64,000 nucleotides of DNA from Pseudorhizobium pelagicum (GTDB lineage Bacteria; Pseudomonadota; Alphaproteobacteria; Rhizobiales; Rhizobiaceae), in NCBI GenBank assembly GCA_000722615.1, contig JOKI01000005.1, positions 180,137-244,136 of the forward strand, read 5' to 3'. Shown one piece after another: positions 25,469-35,725 of this stretch. Every line of letters starts with the position of its first letter. Positions within the stretch are counted from its first letter, which is position 1. The notes under the pieces were generated by a model. It was not told where the DNA came from. It did not search any database and saw only the letters and a list, made by a program, of their open reading frames with translations. A program made the position numbers and the translations under genes.

Positions 25469-27243
25469 TCAAGTGTTTCCGGCACGTCCTGCCCGGCAAG
25501 GTTGGAACTGTTGTCGCGGGTGGAAGGCGAAATGCGGGCGATCACCTCGCCTGCGTTGTGGGAGGAACCTGCTTCCGCAAGAATGGAGATGACGCCCGTT
25601 TCCGGTGCCGTGACGGCGGTTTCCATCTTCATCGCATCCATGACCGCAAGCGCGTCCCCCTTCTGCACCAGATCTCCATCGGCAACATTCCACTGCACCA
25701 GCGTCCCGGGCACGGGTGCGCGAACATCGCCCGCATGGCTTTCGAGGTCAGATCCCTGCTGCGACGAAGACGGCGCCTGGCCAAGCAATTTGAGAAAGGC
25801 ATCCGGAATACCAAGGCGGACGAGCTTTCCGTCGAGTTCGACGGTGGCGCGCAGAAGCGGCGCCGTGTCCGGCTGCAACGGTCGGGCCTCGGCCTCCAGC
25901 GTCCCGGCGAAATCGGTTTCGATCCAGCGGGTATGGACGCGGAAGGTCTCGCCGGCAAAGTCCGGATGGTCGATGACCGCCCGGTGGAAGGGCAGCACCG
26001 ACGGCACGCCCTCGATCTGGAACTCGCCGAGCGCCCGGCGTGCACGGGCAAGAGCCTGCGCCCGGTCGGCGCCCCAGACGATGAGCTTGGCCGCCAGCGA
26101 ATCGAACATCGGGGGGATGACGCAACCGCTGGCGACGCCGGAATCGAGCCGCACGCCCGGACCGGAGGGTGCCGCAAATTTCGTGATCTCGCCAGCCGAG
26201 GGCAGGAAGCCGCGGCCGGGATCTTCCATGTTGATCCGGAACTCGATGGCATGGCCACGCGGCAGAGGTGTTTCGGTCGTGCTGAGCGGCAGGCCTTCGG
26301 CGATGCGGAACTGCTCGATGACGAGATCGAGCACCGTCGTCTCTTCCGTCACCGGGTGCTCGACCTGAAGCCGCGTGTTGACCTCCAGAAACGAGATCAT
26401 CCCGTCGGCGCTCAAGAGGAATTCCACCGTGCCGGCACCGGTGTAACCGGCCTCCGCACAGATATCGCGGGACGCCTCGTGGATCTTCTCGCGCTGTTCA
26501 GGCGAGAGGAACGGAGCCGGCGCCTCTTCGACGAGTTTCTGGTTGCGCCGCTGCAACGAACAGTCGCGGGTGCCCACCACGAGCACATTGCCCAGCCGGT
26601 CCGCCAGCACCTGCGCCTCGATGTGGCGCGGACGGTCGAGGAACTGTTCGACGAAGCATTCGCCACGCCCGAAGGCGGCGACCGCCTCGCGGGTCGCCGA
26701 CAGGAACATCTCCTCCACCTCGTCGAGGTGGAGCGCGACCTTCATCCCGCGCCCGCCGCCGCCATGGGCGGCCTTGATGGCGATCGGCAGGCCGAAGCGC
26801 TTCGCAAACGCCAGCGCCTCAGCCGCACTGGAGATGGCGCCATCGCTGCCGGCAACCAGCGGGGCTCCGACCCGCTGGGCGATGCGGCGCGCCTCGAGCT
26901 TGTCTCCAAGAGCCTCGATCACCTGCGGATCCGGGCCGATCCAGATCAGCCCCGCATCGATCACCGCCCGCGCGAATTCGGCCCGCTCGGATAGAAAACC
27001 GTAGCCCGGATGGACGGCATCGGCGCCGGATCGTCTGGCAACGGCGATCAGCTTGTCGATGTCGAGATAGGTGTCCTTCGCGCTCGCACCATCCAGCGCA
27101 TAGGCTTCGTCCGCCTGAGCGACGAAGAGCGCGCCGACGTCGGCATCGGCGTAGACGGCGACAGAGGCCAGGCCGTAGTCCTTGCAGGCCCGGATGATCC
27201 GCACCGCGATCTCGCCGCGGTTGGCGATCAGAACCTTCTTCAT
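25465..27243 (-). CDS. Biotin carboxylase with C-terminal biotin carrier domain
   Basis: A 592-residue protein. Residues 1-445 are a biotin carboxylase (L-I-A-N-R-G-E-I-A start, ATP-grasp [19 protein letters not shown] active-site loop). A linker follows, then a biotinyl domain with A-M-K-M, biotin on K539. It uses ATP and bicarbonate to make carboxybiotin. No classical carboxyltransferase is nearby; the next gene encodes a PxpB-PxpC fusion, whose relatives serve as the carboxyltransferase part of urea carboxylase. That suggests a biotin-dependent carboxylation of an amide or lactam nitrogen. It overlaps both neighbours by four bases. Confidence 0.9.
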
Positions 27244-28874
27244 GTCTGTTTCCCCGGAATAACTCTGTCGACGAAGCGGTGTGTCGGATTGAAGCGTATG
27301 CGTGCACCCACCGGGATCTGACCGGCAAGATCGAGGTGGTAGCCCGCGACATTGGCGATCACCGGATAGCCGCCGGTGAGCGGATGGTCGGCAAGGAAGA
27401 GCACCGGCTGGCCGCTCGCCGGCACCTGGATGGCGCCATGAACGGTGGCTTCACTGGGAAGTTCCTTGGTGATCGCACGTTCGAGTGCCTCGCCCGCAAG
27501 CCGGATGCCGACGCGGCTCGACTGCGCCGTGACCTGCCATGTCTGGGACAGGAAGCTTTCCACGGCGCTCTCGGTAAACCAGTCGGTTCTCGGTCCCATG
27601 ACGACGTCCAGCACCACCTCCTCGCCGGCACGCGGCATGGAGACGGAGGGCAGTTCATCCATCGTGACCAGGCTTCCGACCGGCGCATCGCAGATTGCAA
27701 TGTGATCGCCCGCCGCAAGCGGCGCGGGACCGATCTGCGCCAGCGTATCGGTGGCAGCGCTTCCCAGCACGGGAGCAACTGCAAAGCCGCCGCGTATCGC
27801 CAGATAGGAACGCATGCCGGCGGGAGGTGCTGCGAGCGTCACCACATCGCCATCGTCGAGCGCCACCGCCTGGTTATGGGGCGCCGTCAACCGGGCACCG
27901 CCAGCGCTGACGATCGACACAGGCGCCGGAGCGCCGGCCAAAGCAAGGACACCACGGCCGCGCATTCGGAACGTCAGCCCGCCGAGCGTGACCTCGAGCG
28001 CCGGCGCACCCGGCGGATTGCCGACCAGCCGATTGGCCATCTTCAGGGCTCCACGATCGGCTGCGCCGGACCGGCTGATACCTTGGTTTGCCTGCCCCGA
28101 ACGCCCGAGATCCTGGAACAGGACCGGAAGGCCGACGGAAAGGATTTCGATCCCAGCCGCGTCCTCGGCCATGGCGGGCGACTGTTCCGCCTTGATCGGC
28201 GCCTTGATCTCGTAAGATCCGGCATTCCCGATATCGATGAAGCGGACACGGCTTCCGGGCTGCAGCAAGGCCGCCGGATCGCGGTCGATGTCGAACATCG
28301 ACAGCGGCGTCGTGCCGATCAACTGCCAGCCGCCGGGGCTCGTCTTGGGATAGACACCGGTGAATTCGCCGGCCAGTCCGACGGCACCGGCCGGCACATG
28401 CGTGCGTGGCGACTTACGTCTCGGCACCGCCAGCCGCGGATCACCGCCGGCCAGATAGGCAAAGCCTGGCGCAAAGCCTGTGAATGCGACCAGATAATCG
28501 GCTGCGCCATGAAGGCGAATGACATCTTCCGATGTCACGCCCAGAATGGCGGCGACCTCTGCGAGATCCTCGCCGTCATAGTGGACCGGTATCTCGACCA
28601 GCGATCCGGAGGAGGCCCTTCTGTCCCCGCCGAGATGGGACGCAACGACGGATCCGAGCGTTTCCGCCGAGATCTCCAGCGGATCGAATTCGATCAGCAG
28701 CGTGCGGGCAGCCGGGATGATTTCACCAACGCCGGCGACCGGATGCTCCTGCAGGGCCTCGAAAAGAGCGAGCGTTTCACCAAGGTCGGAAAGCTCCACG
28801 AGAACGCAGTCCTCCCTTACGGGCAGGACACGCATCGACGGAGTGCGCAGCGGTGCGGGAGTGCTTTCCTGCAT
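27240..28874 (-). CDS. Fused PxpB-PxpC (KipI-KipA) 5-oxoprolinase-type subunits
   Basis: A 544-residue fusion. Residues about 14-230 match PxpB/KipI ([13 protein letters not shown], then P-R-R-K-S-P-R and [10 protein letters not shown]), and about 245-540 match PxpC/KipA ([22 protein letters not shown]). In E. coli and Bacillus the separate proteins form ATP-dependent 5-oxoprolinase with PxpA; related domains in urea carboxylase transfer the carboxyl group. The start at 28874 has GAGG five bases upstream and lies seven bases after the pxpA stop; a longer frame running into pxpA is not needed. Confidence 0.88.
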   Translation of the reverse strand: MQESTPAPLRTPSMRVLPVREDCVLVELSDLGETLALFEALQEHPVAGVGEIIPAARTLLIEFDPLEISAETLGSVVASHLGGDRRASSGSLVEIPVHYDGEDLAEVAAILGVTSEDVIRLHGAADYLVAFTGFAPGFAYLAGGDPRLAVPRRKSPRTHVPAGAVGLAGEFTGVYPKTSPGGWQLIGTTPLSMFDIDRDPAALLQPGSRVRFIDIGNAGSYEIKAPIKAEQSPAMAEDAAGIEILSVGLPVLFQDLGRSGQANQGISRSGAADRGALKMANRLVGNPPGAPALEVTLGGLTFRMRGRGVLALAGAPAPVSIVSAGGARLTAPHNQAVALDDGDVVTLAAPPAGMRSYLAIRGGFAVAPVLGSAATDTLAQIGPAPLAAGDHIAICDAPVGSLVTMDELPSVSMPRAGEEVVLDVVMGPRTDWFTESAVESFLSQTWQVTAQSSRVGIRLAGEALERAITKELPSEATVHGAIQVPASGQPVLFLADHPLTGGYPVIANVAGYHLDLAGQIPVGARIRFNPTHRFVDRVIPGKQT

Positions 28875-28881
28875 GGCTGCC

Positions 28882-29652
28882 TCAGCCTGCTGCGCCGGCG
28901 CAGGCGCCGATCGCAATGCCGGCTTCCTCGAGCGCGCTGCGCAGACGCTGCGCGATCGCGACGGCTCCCGGACTGTCACCGTGCACGCAGATGCTCTGCG
29001 CATCGATCTTCGTCAGCGTGCCGTCGATAGCCTCGACCACACCGTCCTGGACGAGCCGCACCATGCGTTTGGCAATCATATCCGGGTCATGCAGCACGGC
29101 CCCGGCCTCACGTCGGGAGACCAGCGCGCCCTCAGCCGTGTAGCCGCGATCCGCAAAAGCCTCGGCCACCACCGTCAGGCCGGCAGCCTTCGCCTGCGCG
29201 ACGAGCGGCGAGCCCGCCAAAGCCACAAGCGCCAGCGAAGCATCGACGGCAAGGATCGCCGCAATAACGTCGGACGCCTGCCGTGTATCGAAGGCGATGG
29301 TGTTGTAGAGGGCGCCGTGCGGCTTGACGTAGGTGACGCGCGTGCCCGCCGCGGTGGCGAGCCCCTGCAGCGCACCGATCTGGTAGATCACGTCGCCGAT
29401 CAATTCCTCGCTGTTCGGATCCATATTGCGCCGGCCGAAGCCGACGAGATCGCGGTAACCGACATGGGCGCCGATGGCGATGCCCCGTTCGGCCGCAGCC
29501 CGCAGTGTCCGCAAGATGCCTGCCGGATCGCCTGCATGGAAGCCGCAGGCCACGTTCGCGCTGCTGACGACATCGAGCATCGCGCTGTCATCGCCCATGC
29601 GCCAGGCGCCGAAGCTTTCGCCGAGATCGCTGTTAAGGTCGATCATCCTCAT
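28882..29652 (-). CDS. pxpA: 5-oxoprolinase subunit A, LamB/YcsF family
   Basis: A 256-residue TIM-barrel-like protein with the family's [11 protein letters not shown] opening, [17 protein letters not shown] and V-K-P-H-G-A-L-Y-N motifs. It works with PxpB and PxpC in cleaving 5-oxoproline to glutamate at the cost of ATP. Start choice is between ATG 29652, ATG 29646 and GTG 29667; 29652 is used here. It is the first gene of the eight-gene operon reading down to 18479, so the pathway enzymes are expressed before the importer. Confidence 0.9.
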   Translation of the reverse strand: MRMIDLNSDLGESFGAWRMGDDSAMLDVVSSANVACGFHAGDPAGILRTLRAAAERGIAIGAHVGYRDLVGFGRRNMDPNSEELIGDVIYQIGALQGLATAAGTRVTYVKPHGALYNTIAFDTRQASDVIAAILAVDASLALVALAGSPLVAQAKAAGLTVVAEAFADRGYTAEGALVSRREAGAVLHDPDMIAKRMVRLVQDGVVEAIDGTLTKIDAQSICVHGDSPGAVAIAQRLRSALEEAGIAIGACAGAAG

Positions 29653-29717
29653 GAGACCCGTTCCCACCCAATTCTGTGGACGAAGCTAGCAACTCCCGAT
29701 AACCCTGTCCAGACTGT

Positions 29718-29747
29718 TGAACAATTTTCATACATTGCCCTACAAAT
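29718..29747 (+). promoter_or_regulatory. Weak promoter candidate for the GntR gene
   Basis: TTGAAC (29718-29723) and TACAAA (29742-29747) with an 18-base spacer in the AT-rich stretch between pxpA and the divergent GntR gene. The same stretch must hold the pxpA promoter and the regulator's site. Confidence 0.3.
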
Positions 29748-29843
29748 AATCATTCAGCCAGGATGGAGCCCGTGTTCCATGGCGGCGCCGTGGTTTTCTA
29801 TTGAACTCCGCCGGTCGTCCTGCGATTGGCATTGTGAAGCGGG

Positions 29844-30596
29844 ATGGGCAATCTGATGACAACTTTCAGGACGGGTGGTTTGGGCGAGAATGAACTGGAA
29901 GCGCCAAATACGAAGCGCTCTGCCCGCCAGAACAGCAACGGCGTCGAACCGTCCCTGACGCTCGCCGAGACGCTTGCCGGCCGTATCCGCGAGCAGGTGA
30001 TCTCCGGCCGGCTCGTTCCGGGCAGCCATCTCTCCGAACAGACACTCAGCGACGAACTGCAGGTCTCGCGCAACACGCTGCGCGAGGTTTTCCGACTACT
30101 GACCAAGGAAGGGCTGCTGCGTTACGAAGCCAATCGCGGCGTCTTCGTCGCGACGCCCAGCATGTCGACGATCGTCGACATCTACCGGGTTCGCCGCTTC
30201 ATCGAGTGCCCGGCGCTGGCTCAGGCACATCCCCGCCATCCGGCCGCGTCCAAGATGCGCATTGCCGTCGAAGCGGCCCATGATTGCCGGGACAAGGGCG
30301 ACTGGCTGGGCGTCGGCACGGCCGACATCGCATTCCACGCAGCGATCGTCGAGCTTGCCGACAGTCCGCGTCTCAGTGACTTCTACCGGCAGATCTCTCT
30401 GGAACTCAGACTGGTCTTCGGACTGCTGCACGACCCCGAGTTTCTCCACGCTCCCTTCGTCGACCAGAACCGCAGCATCGTCACGCAACTGGAAGCCGGC
30501 AATCCACAGGGCGCCTCGGAGACCCTGGAAGCCTATCTGTTCCAGGCGGAACGGTTCATCCTGGGGGCCTATGCAAGGGTCTCCGGCAGCCCCTGA
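29844..30596 (+). CDS. GntR family (FCD-type) transcriptional regulator
   Basis: A 250-residue regulator: winged helix-turn-helix at about 40-105 (L-A-G-R-I-R-E-Q-V-I-S-G-R-L, S-R-N-T-L-R-E-V-F-R-L-L) and an all-helical FCD ligand domain at about 110-240 with the metal-binding pattern D..H..H. The long polar N-tail (about 35 residues) is unusual; ATG 29856 would shorten it by four. It is divergent from the pxpA operon and is its likely regulator. It converges with the acyl-CoA dehydrogenase gene, overlapping it by 28 bases. Confidence 0.85.
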   Translation: MGNLMTTFRTGGLGENELEAPNTKRSARQNSNGVEPSLTLAETLAGRIREQVISGRLVPGSHLSEQTLSDELQVSRNTLREVFRLLTKEGLLRYEANRGVFVATPSMSTIVDIYRVRRFIECPALAQAHPRHPAASKMRIAVEAAHDCRDKGDWLGVGTADIAFHAAIVELADSPRLSDFYRQISLELRLVFGLLHDPEFLHAPFVDQNRSIVTQLEAGNPQGASETLEAYLFQAERFILGAYARVSGSP

Positions 30597-32185
30597 GAAA
30601 CGCCAGCCTCCGGCAGCTGCTGCAACCGCATCGCCATCCAGGCACTAACCGCCTGCCAGCCCGCCCGCATGTAGCTGTCGGCGAGATAGAGTCCGCGCTC
30701 CGGATCATCGCGAAGTGCCGCCATGCGCGCGCTGAATTCCATGAAATCCCCCAGAGCCCGAAGCGCCTCCGCCGCCTTGTCTGGATGTTCCCCGGCCAAG
30801 CCCTCGATCTCCGCCCTCGCACGCTTCTCAAAAACCTGCAGGCCGCGCCCCTCGTCCCGCCACAGCCGTCGCGTCAGGAAGTCGATGGCCTGCATCCCGG
30901 TGGTGCCTTCGTAGATCGTCATCACGCGCGAGTCGCGCAGATACTGCTCGAGCGGCCAGTCGCGCGTATAACCGGCCCCGCCGAGCACCTGGATGGCGGC
31001 ATTGGCAACGTCGAAGCCCGCTGCCCCACCGAAATTCTTGATCAGCGGCAGCATCCATCCGGCAAGGTCCGCAAGCGCCCGGCGGCGGCTCTCGTCCGGC
31101 TCGAGACGCGCGAGATCCATGATGGTCGCGAGTTCCAGCACCGCCGCCCGCAGCACCTCCGTCTGCCGGCGTATCTCGTGCAACTGTCGCCGGACGTCCG
31201 GATGCGTGGCGATCGCAACCGGCGGTCGCTCGGGATGTCCACCCTGACGCCGCTCTCGGGCATAGCCCTCCGCGATATCCACCGAAGCCGAGGCGAGCCC
31301 GAGACCCTGACAGGCGGTCTGCAGGCGCATCAGCTCGATCATCGTGAAGAGCTGCGGCAGCCCTCGCCCCTCTTCGCCGATCAGGATGCCGACAGCCTCC
31401 TCGAACCGCATCGCGCAGGTCGGCGAACCATGCAGGCCCATCTTCTCCTCTATGCGTTCGACACTCACGCCGTTCCGGCAGCCATCGATCCCGTCCGGCA
31501 CCAGGAACAGGCTGATGCCTCGGGTGCCGGGCTGGTCGTTGGTGCGGGCAAGCAGGCAGTGGCCGATGCGTTCGGCCATGTCGTGGTGCCCGAACGAGAT
31601 CCAGATCTTCTGGCCGGTGATCCGCCATGTCCCGTCACGGCATTGCGCCCTCGTGCGCAGACGGCCCACATCTGATCCGGCCTCCGGCTCGGAGATGCAG
31701 ATGGTGGCAGCCCATTCTCCCGCCAGAAGCTTCGGCACCCATTCATCCGCAACTGCACCGTCGGCAGCCTCCGCCAGCAGATGAGCGGCGGCGCGCGTCG
31801 AACCGGCAGCCATCATCAGCGCCACGCAGCCGCGCTCGAACAGTGGCGCGCAAGCCGCCTGGACGGTCAGCGGCAACCCTTGCCCCCCGTAGCGATCGGA
31901 GACGTCCATCCCCAGCCAGCCGGACGCGGCGTATCGTTTAAATGCAGCTGCAAAACCGGCCGGCGTTCGCACCCGCCCCTCGACGAGTTGCGCACCCGTC
32001 CGGTCTCCGGGAGTGTTGAGCGGCGCCAGGACCCCTTCGGCAAACTGCGCGGCCTCCTCGACGATCGCTGAAACCGTCGCGTCGTCGCAGTCCGCGCTCA
32101 GCTCTTTCACCCGATGCCAGCCCGGGGTCAGTGCCAGAAGCGTCAGTGTTCGCTGCGCTTGGCCGGAAAAGCCTATCCCAGTCAC
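30569..32185 (-). CDS. Acyl-CoA dehydrogenase
   Basis: A 538-residue FAD enzyme of the larger acyl-CoA dehydrogenase subgroup, with C-terminal extension beyond the standard 380 residues. Motifs: I-S-E-P-E-A-G-S-D-V-G and W-I-S-F-G in the FAD-binding middle region, and Y-E-G-T-T-G-M-Q-A, the FAD adenine motif, near residue 435. It is the last gene of the minus-strand trio with SDR and ligase, coupled by a four-base overlap. In this setting it may oxidise a hydroxyphenylpropionyl-CoA or other side-chain acyl-CoA. Confidence 0.9.
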   Translation of the reverse strand: MTGIGFSGQAQRTLTLLALTPGWHRVKELSADCDDATVSAIVEEAAQFAEGVLAPLNTPGDRTGAQLVEGRVRTPAGFAAAFKRYAASGWLGMDVSDRYGGQGLPLTVQAACAPLFERGCVALMMAAGSTRAAAHLLAEAADGAVADEWVPKLLAGEWAATICISEPEAGSDVGRLRTRAQCRDGTWRITGQKIWISFGHHDMAERIGHCLLARTNDQPGTRGISLFLVPDGIDGCRNGVSVERIEEKMGLHGSPTCAMRFEEAVGILIGEEGRGLPQLFTMIELMRLQTACQGLGLASASVDIAEGYARERRQGGHPERPPVAIATHPDVRRQLHEIRRQTEVLRAAVLELATIMDLARLEPDESRRRALADLAGWMLPLIKNFGGAAGFDVANAAIQVLGGAGYTRDWPLEQYLRDSRVMTIYEGTTGMQAIDFLTRRLWRDEGRGLQVFEKRARAEIEGLAGEHPDKAAEALRALGDFMEFSARMAALRDDPERGLYLADSYMRAGWQAVSAWMAMRLQQLPEAGVSQGLPETLA

Positions 32186-32943
32186 CGGGGCTGCATCCGG
32201 ATTCCGCCGTCGAGGCGGATGACTTCACCGTTGACATACTGGTTCTCGATCACGAAGCGGACCGCATCGGCAAACTCGGCAGGATCCCCAAGCCGCGCGG
32301 GATAGGGGATCGCCGCGCCGAGACTGTCCTGGGCCTCCTGCGGCAGGCCGGCCAGCAGCGGCGTCAGGAAGATCCCGGGCGCCACCGTGTTGACCCGGAT
32401 CCCGAACCGCGCGAGCTCGCGCGCCGCCGGCAGCGCCATGGAGACGATCCCGCCCTTCGACGCGGCATAGGCCGCCTGCCCCACCTGGCCTTCGAAGGCG
32501 GCAACGGAGGCCGTGTTGACGATCACGCCCCGCGCCTTGTCGTCCAGTTCCGGGTTTGCAGCCATGCATTCGGCCCCCAGCCGCATCATGTTGAAGGTGC
32601 CGATGAGATTGACGCGGATGACGCGCTCGAAATCGGCAAGCGGCATCGGCCCCTCCTTGCCGAGGATACGTCCGGCGGTGCCGATGCCGGCACAATTGAC
32701 GAGAATGCGTAAGCCGTCGCCGGCCTTGGCTGCAAGTCCGAAGGCTTTCGCGGCATCCCCCTCGTCCGTGACGTCTCCCGTGACGGCCACGCCGCCGATG
32801 TCCTGCGCGACGCGACCGGCAGCCTCCCCATTGCGGTCAAACACATGCACCACTGCCCCGAGCCGTGCGAGAAGCCGCGCCGTCGCCTCGCCGAGGCCGG
32901 AGCCGCCGCCGGTGACGATCGCACTGGAGCCTTCGATCTTCAT
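32182..32943 (-). CDS. SDR family 3-hydroxyacyl-CoA dehydrogenase-like protein
   Basis: A 253-residue short-chain dehydrogenase: T-G-G-G-S-G-L-G-E cofactor motif at about 12-20, N-C-A-G-I at about 88 and catalytic Y-A-A-S-K-G. The sequence resembles type II 3-hydroxyacyl-CoA dehydrogenases. It overlaps the ligase stop and the dehydrogenase start by four bases each, so it likely carries out the beta-oxidation step after hydration of an aryl-enoyl-CoA. Confidence 0.88.
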   Translation of the reverse strand: MKIEGSSAIVTGGGSGLGEATARLLARLGAVVHVFDRNGEAAGRVAQDIGGVAVTGDVTDEGDAAKAFGLAAKAGDGLRILVNCAGIGTAGRILGKEGPMPLADFERVIRVNLIGTFNMMRLGAECMAANPELDDKARGVIVNTASVAAFEGQVGQAAYAASKGGIVSMALPAARELARFGIRVNTVAPGIFLTPLLAGLPQEAQDSLGAAIPYPARLGDPAEFADAVRFVIENQYVNGEVIRLDGGIRMQPR

Positions 32944-34796
32944 GCTGCAAGCTCCTTGTCCACCTGAATGACACCCGGCGCATCGGCATAAAGCGCCTCG
33001 ACCAGCTCACCGCGATGCGCCAGCACCGCCCGTTGATTGATGGAGCCCTTGTCCGTCACCTCGCCCTTCTCGAACCGCAGCGGCTCCGTCATCAGCAGGA
33101 GGCGCATGACGCGGGTCGCCGACCCGCTCGACTGCCGCTGGTGCTCCAGGAGCCGTGCCGCGATCGCCGCGCGCACCTTGGGATGCGCGATCACCGCCTC
33201 GTCGTCGAGATCTGCTTCACCGTCCACCAGCCCCCGTAGCGCCGGCATGAAGGGAACGGCAAGCGCCCCGAGCTCGGCACGGCTCTCGCCGGTGATCACC
33301 GCATCGCGGATCAGTCCGCCGAACTGGTTGACTAGCTGTGCGCGCAGAACGCCGACCGCCACCCAGGTGCCCGTCTGAAGCTTGAAGTTTTCCGCCGTAC
33401 GCCCATCGAAATAGAAGCCCCGTCGCGGGTCATCGGCCTCGACGAATTTCACCGCGTCGCCGATCCGATAAAAGCCCTCGTCGTCGAAAGCCTCCGCTGT
33501 CAGCGTCTCGTTTCGCCAATAGCCCGGCGTGACGTTCGGCCCCTTCAGGCGCAACTCGTATCGCTCGTCCGCAGGCACCAGCTTCATCGTCACCCCTTGC
33601 GCCGGAATGCCGATATTCCCGGGCTTGTCCTGGGGATCCGTACAAAAGAGCGCGAAAGGTGCGGTCTCCGTGGAGCCGATGCCGGTGCAGAGCGGGATCC
33701 TCCGGCCTGTCGCCATCTCGGACAGCTCAAGCAGCGCGTCCCAGGTATGCTGCGCCATGCCGGCGCCGGCATACATCAGCAGCTTCAGATCCTTGAAGAA
33801 GTTCTCCCGCAGCGCCCGATCCTCGCGCATCGCCTGGATCAGCATCTCGAAGCCCGCCGGGACATTGAAGTACCAGGTCGGCGAGACCTCCTGGAGATTG
33901 GCGACCGTCTGCCCGATCAGCCCCGGCGCCGGCTTGCCGCGGTCGATGTAATAGGTGCCGCCGTTGTAGATCGCGATGTTGAAGCACTTGTTGCCGGCGG
34001 CCGTATGGTTCCAGGGCGCCCAGTCGACGAGGATCGGAGGCTCGTCGCGGAAATAGCCGTAGCAATCGGCAATCATCTCCTGGTTCGAGCACAGCATCCG
34101 CTGCGTCTGGATGACCGCCTTCGGCGAGCCGGTGGTCCCGGAGGTGAACAGGAACTTCGCTACGGTGTCAGGGCCGACCCTGTCGAAGGCTTCGTCGACA
34201 ACCGCTGTCGGCTCCGTCTTCAGGATATCCTGGAAAAGGAATGAAGCCGGTCGCGTCGGCGGCAGGTTGCGAACGGCAGCAAACGGAATGTCGGCCCCGA
34301 AGGCCGCAGTGGCGCCCTCGAGGAAAGGTCCCGCGTCTTCAGCGAAGACCATGCCGGGCGTGATCTGCCGGGCGATGTCGCTGAGCTTGCCGAGCCCGGA
34401 TGGATTGGTCGTGTAGGCCGGGGCGATGGCAGCGGACGGGATCCCCACATGCTGCGCCCCGAGCGCCATCAGGGCATGCGGGATGGAGTTTTCCGACAGG
34501 ATGACGAGGGGATTTTCCGCCGACAGGCCGAGATCGAGAAGGAACTGGCCGATGCGTCGGATCCGGTCGAGGGCCTGGCTGTAGGTGACCGTGGCCCAGG
34601 CACCCGTTCCCTCGCGGTCGGCCATCCACACACGGTCCGGCGCGATTGTCGCCCAATGCACCAGGCGCGCGTTCAGCTTGTCGGGATAGGCGCCCAGCGG
34701 ATCCTCCCGCCAGACAAGCACCTCCCCGTTCGGCCGCTTTTCCCAGTTCACCACTGGCGTCCACAGCTTTGCATCCTGCACGGCGTTGTCGGCCAT
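32940..34796 (-). CDS. fcs: Feruloyl-CoA synthase-like acyl-CoA ligase
   Basis: A 618-residue ANL-superfamily ligase, the length of feruloyl-CoA synthases. AMP-binding motif F-T-S-G-T-T-G-S-P-K at about 225-234, then the P-W-N-H-T-A-A-G-N and G-S-T-E-T-A-P blocks typical of that group, and E-K-G-E-V-T-D-K-G-S-I-N-Q-R at the C-terminal catalytic lysine region. It would activate a hydroxycinnamate with CoA and ATP. It has a strong GGGAGGGG ribosome site and is divergent from the crotonase gene across a palindromic operator. Exact aromatic substrate is not certain. Confidence 0.87.
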   Translation of the reverse strand: MADNAVQDAKLWTPVVNWEKRPNGEVLVWREDPLGAYPDKLNARLVHWATIAPDRVWMADREGTGAWATVTYSQALDRIRRIGQFLLDLGLSAENPLVILSENSIPHALMALGAQHVGIPSAAIAPAYTTNPSGLGKLSDIARQITPGMVFAEDAGPFLEGATAAFGADIPFAAVRNLPPTRPASFLFQDILKTEPTAVVDEAFDRVGPDTVAKFLFTSGTTGSPKAVIQTQRMLCSNQEMIADCYGYFRDEPPILVDWAPWNHTAAGNKCFNIAIYNGGTYYIDRGKPAPGLIGQTVANLQEVSPTWYFNVPAGFEMLIQAMREDRALRENFFKDLKLLMYAGAGMAQHTWDALLELSEMATGRRIPLCTGIGSTETAPFALFCTDPQDKPGNIGIPAQGVTMKLVPADERYELRLKGPNVTPGYWRNETLTAEAFDDEGFYRIGDAVKFVEADDPRRGFYFDGRTAENFKLQTGTWVAVGVLRAQLVNQFGGLIRDAVITGESRAELGALAVPFMPALRGLVDGEADLDDEAVIAHPKVRAAIAARLLEHQRQSSGSATRVMRLLLMTEPLRFEKGEVTDKGSINQRAVLAHRGELVEALYADAPGVIQVDKELAA

Positions 34797-34831
34797 GACA
34801 TCCCCTCCCAGAGATTGATACTCCCGGATTT

Positions 34832-34864
34832 TTGTTTACAAGGAAACAATCTCTCTGTAAACAA
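34832..34864. promoter_or_regulatory. Palindromic operator with overlapping divergent promoters
   Basis: TTGTTTACA (34832-34840) and TGTAAACAA (34856-34864) are a perfect 9-base inverted repeat with a 15-base spacer, and AAACAA inside (34844-34849) repeats the half site. On each strand the arms give TTTACA - 17 bases - TAAACA, a promoter-like spacing for both the ligase and crotonase transcripts. It is the natural site for the MarR regulator at 35726. Confidence 0.55.
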
Positions 34865-34917
34865 TCATGCAGGACAGACGGCTCCGGGAGGTCCGTCTAT
34901 GAAGGAGTGGATGCACA

Positions 34918-35712
34918 ATGGCCGACGCAACGGCGAGCAACTTCGTCACCTATGAGCTTCGCGACGAGATCGCTCACATCGGGCTCAACCGGCCCGAAAA
35001 GCGCAATGCCATCAGTGACCGTTTCGTCGAGACCATTGCAGAGACGGTGGCCCGCGCCGAGGACGAGGCAAAAGCCGTCGTTCTCTACGGCCATGGCGAT
35101 CATTTCTGCGCCGGGCTGGACCTCGCCGAACACATCAAGAAGACACCCATGGAGGGCGTCCGCGGCTCCCGGCGATGGCACGCGGTCTTCGCCGGCATAG
35201 AACATGGCACCATTCCCTGGATTTCCGCGCTGCACGGCGCCGTCGTGGGCGGGGGCCTGGAGCTTGCCGCCTCGACCCATATTCGCGTTGCCGATCGTTC
35301 CGCCTTCTTCGCCCTTCCGGAAGGCCAGCGCGGCATCTTCGTTGGCGGTGGCGGCTCCGTTCGGGTCGCGCGCCTGGCAGGAGTGGCCCGCATGACCGAC
35401 ATGATGCTGACCGGCCGCGTGGCGGCCGCCGAAGAGGCCGAGCGCTGGAATATCGTTCAATACGTCGTGGACAAGGGCGAGGCGCGCCGGAAGGCGCATG
35501 AACTCGCCTGTGCCGCCGCCAGCAACGCGGAAATCTCCAACTATGCCGTGATCAACGCCCTGCCCCGTATCCAGGACATGGCGAAGGAAGACGGCCTGTT
35601 CGTCGAGTCCTTCATCGCCTCCTTCACCGCCACCACCCCGGAAGCCGAAGAAAGGCTTCGCGCCTTTCTCGACAAGCGGGCGGCGCGGGTGAAGGCGCCG
35701 GGCACCAGCTGA
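34918..35712 (+). CDS. Crotonase (enoyl-CoA hydratase) family protein
   Basis: A 264-residue crotonase. It shows the oxyanion-hole segment H-F-C-A-G-L-D-L and G-A-V-V-G-G-G-L-E-L-A at about 105-115, and P-E-G-Q-R-G-I near residue 140. It may hydrate feruloyl- or coumaroyl-CoA in a beta-oxidation route, or act as a hydratase-lyase; sequence alone does not separate these. It is the first gene of a plus-strand operon running to the TRAP transporter. Confidence 0.87.
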   Translation: MADATASNFVTYELRDEIAHIGLNRPEKRNAISDRFVETIAETVARAEDEAKAVVLYGHGDHFCAGLDLAEHIKKTPMEGVRGSRRWHAVFAGIEHGTIPWISALHGAVVGGGLELAASTHIRVADRSAFFALPEGQRGIFVGGGGSVRVARLAGVARMTDMMLTGRVAAAEEAERWNIVQYVVDKGEARRKAHELACAAASNAEISNYAVINALPRIQDMAKEDGLFVESFIASFTATTPEAEERLRAFLDKRAARVKAPGTS

Positions 35713-35725
35713 GGGAGATGCCGGC

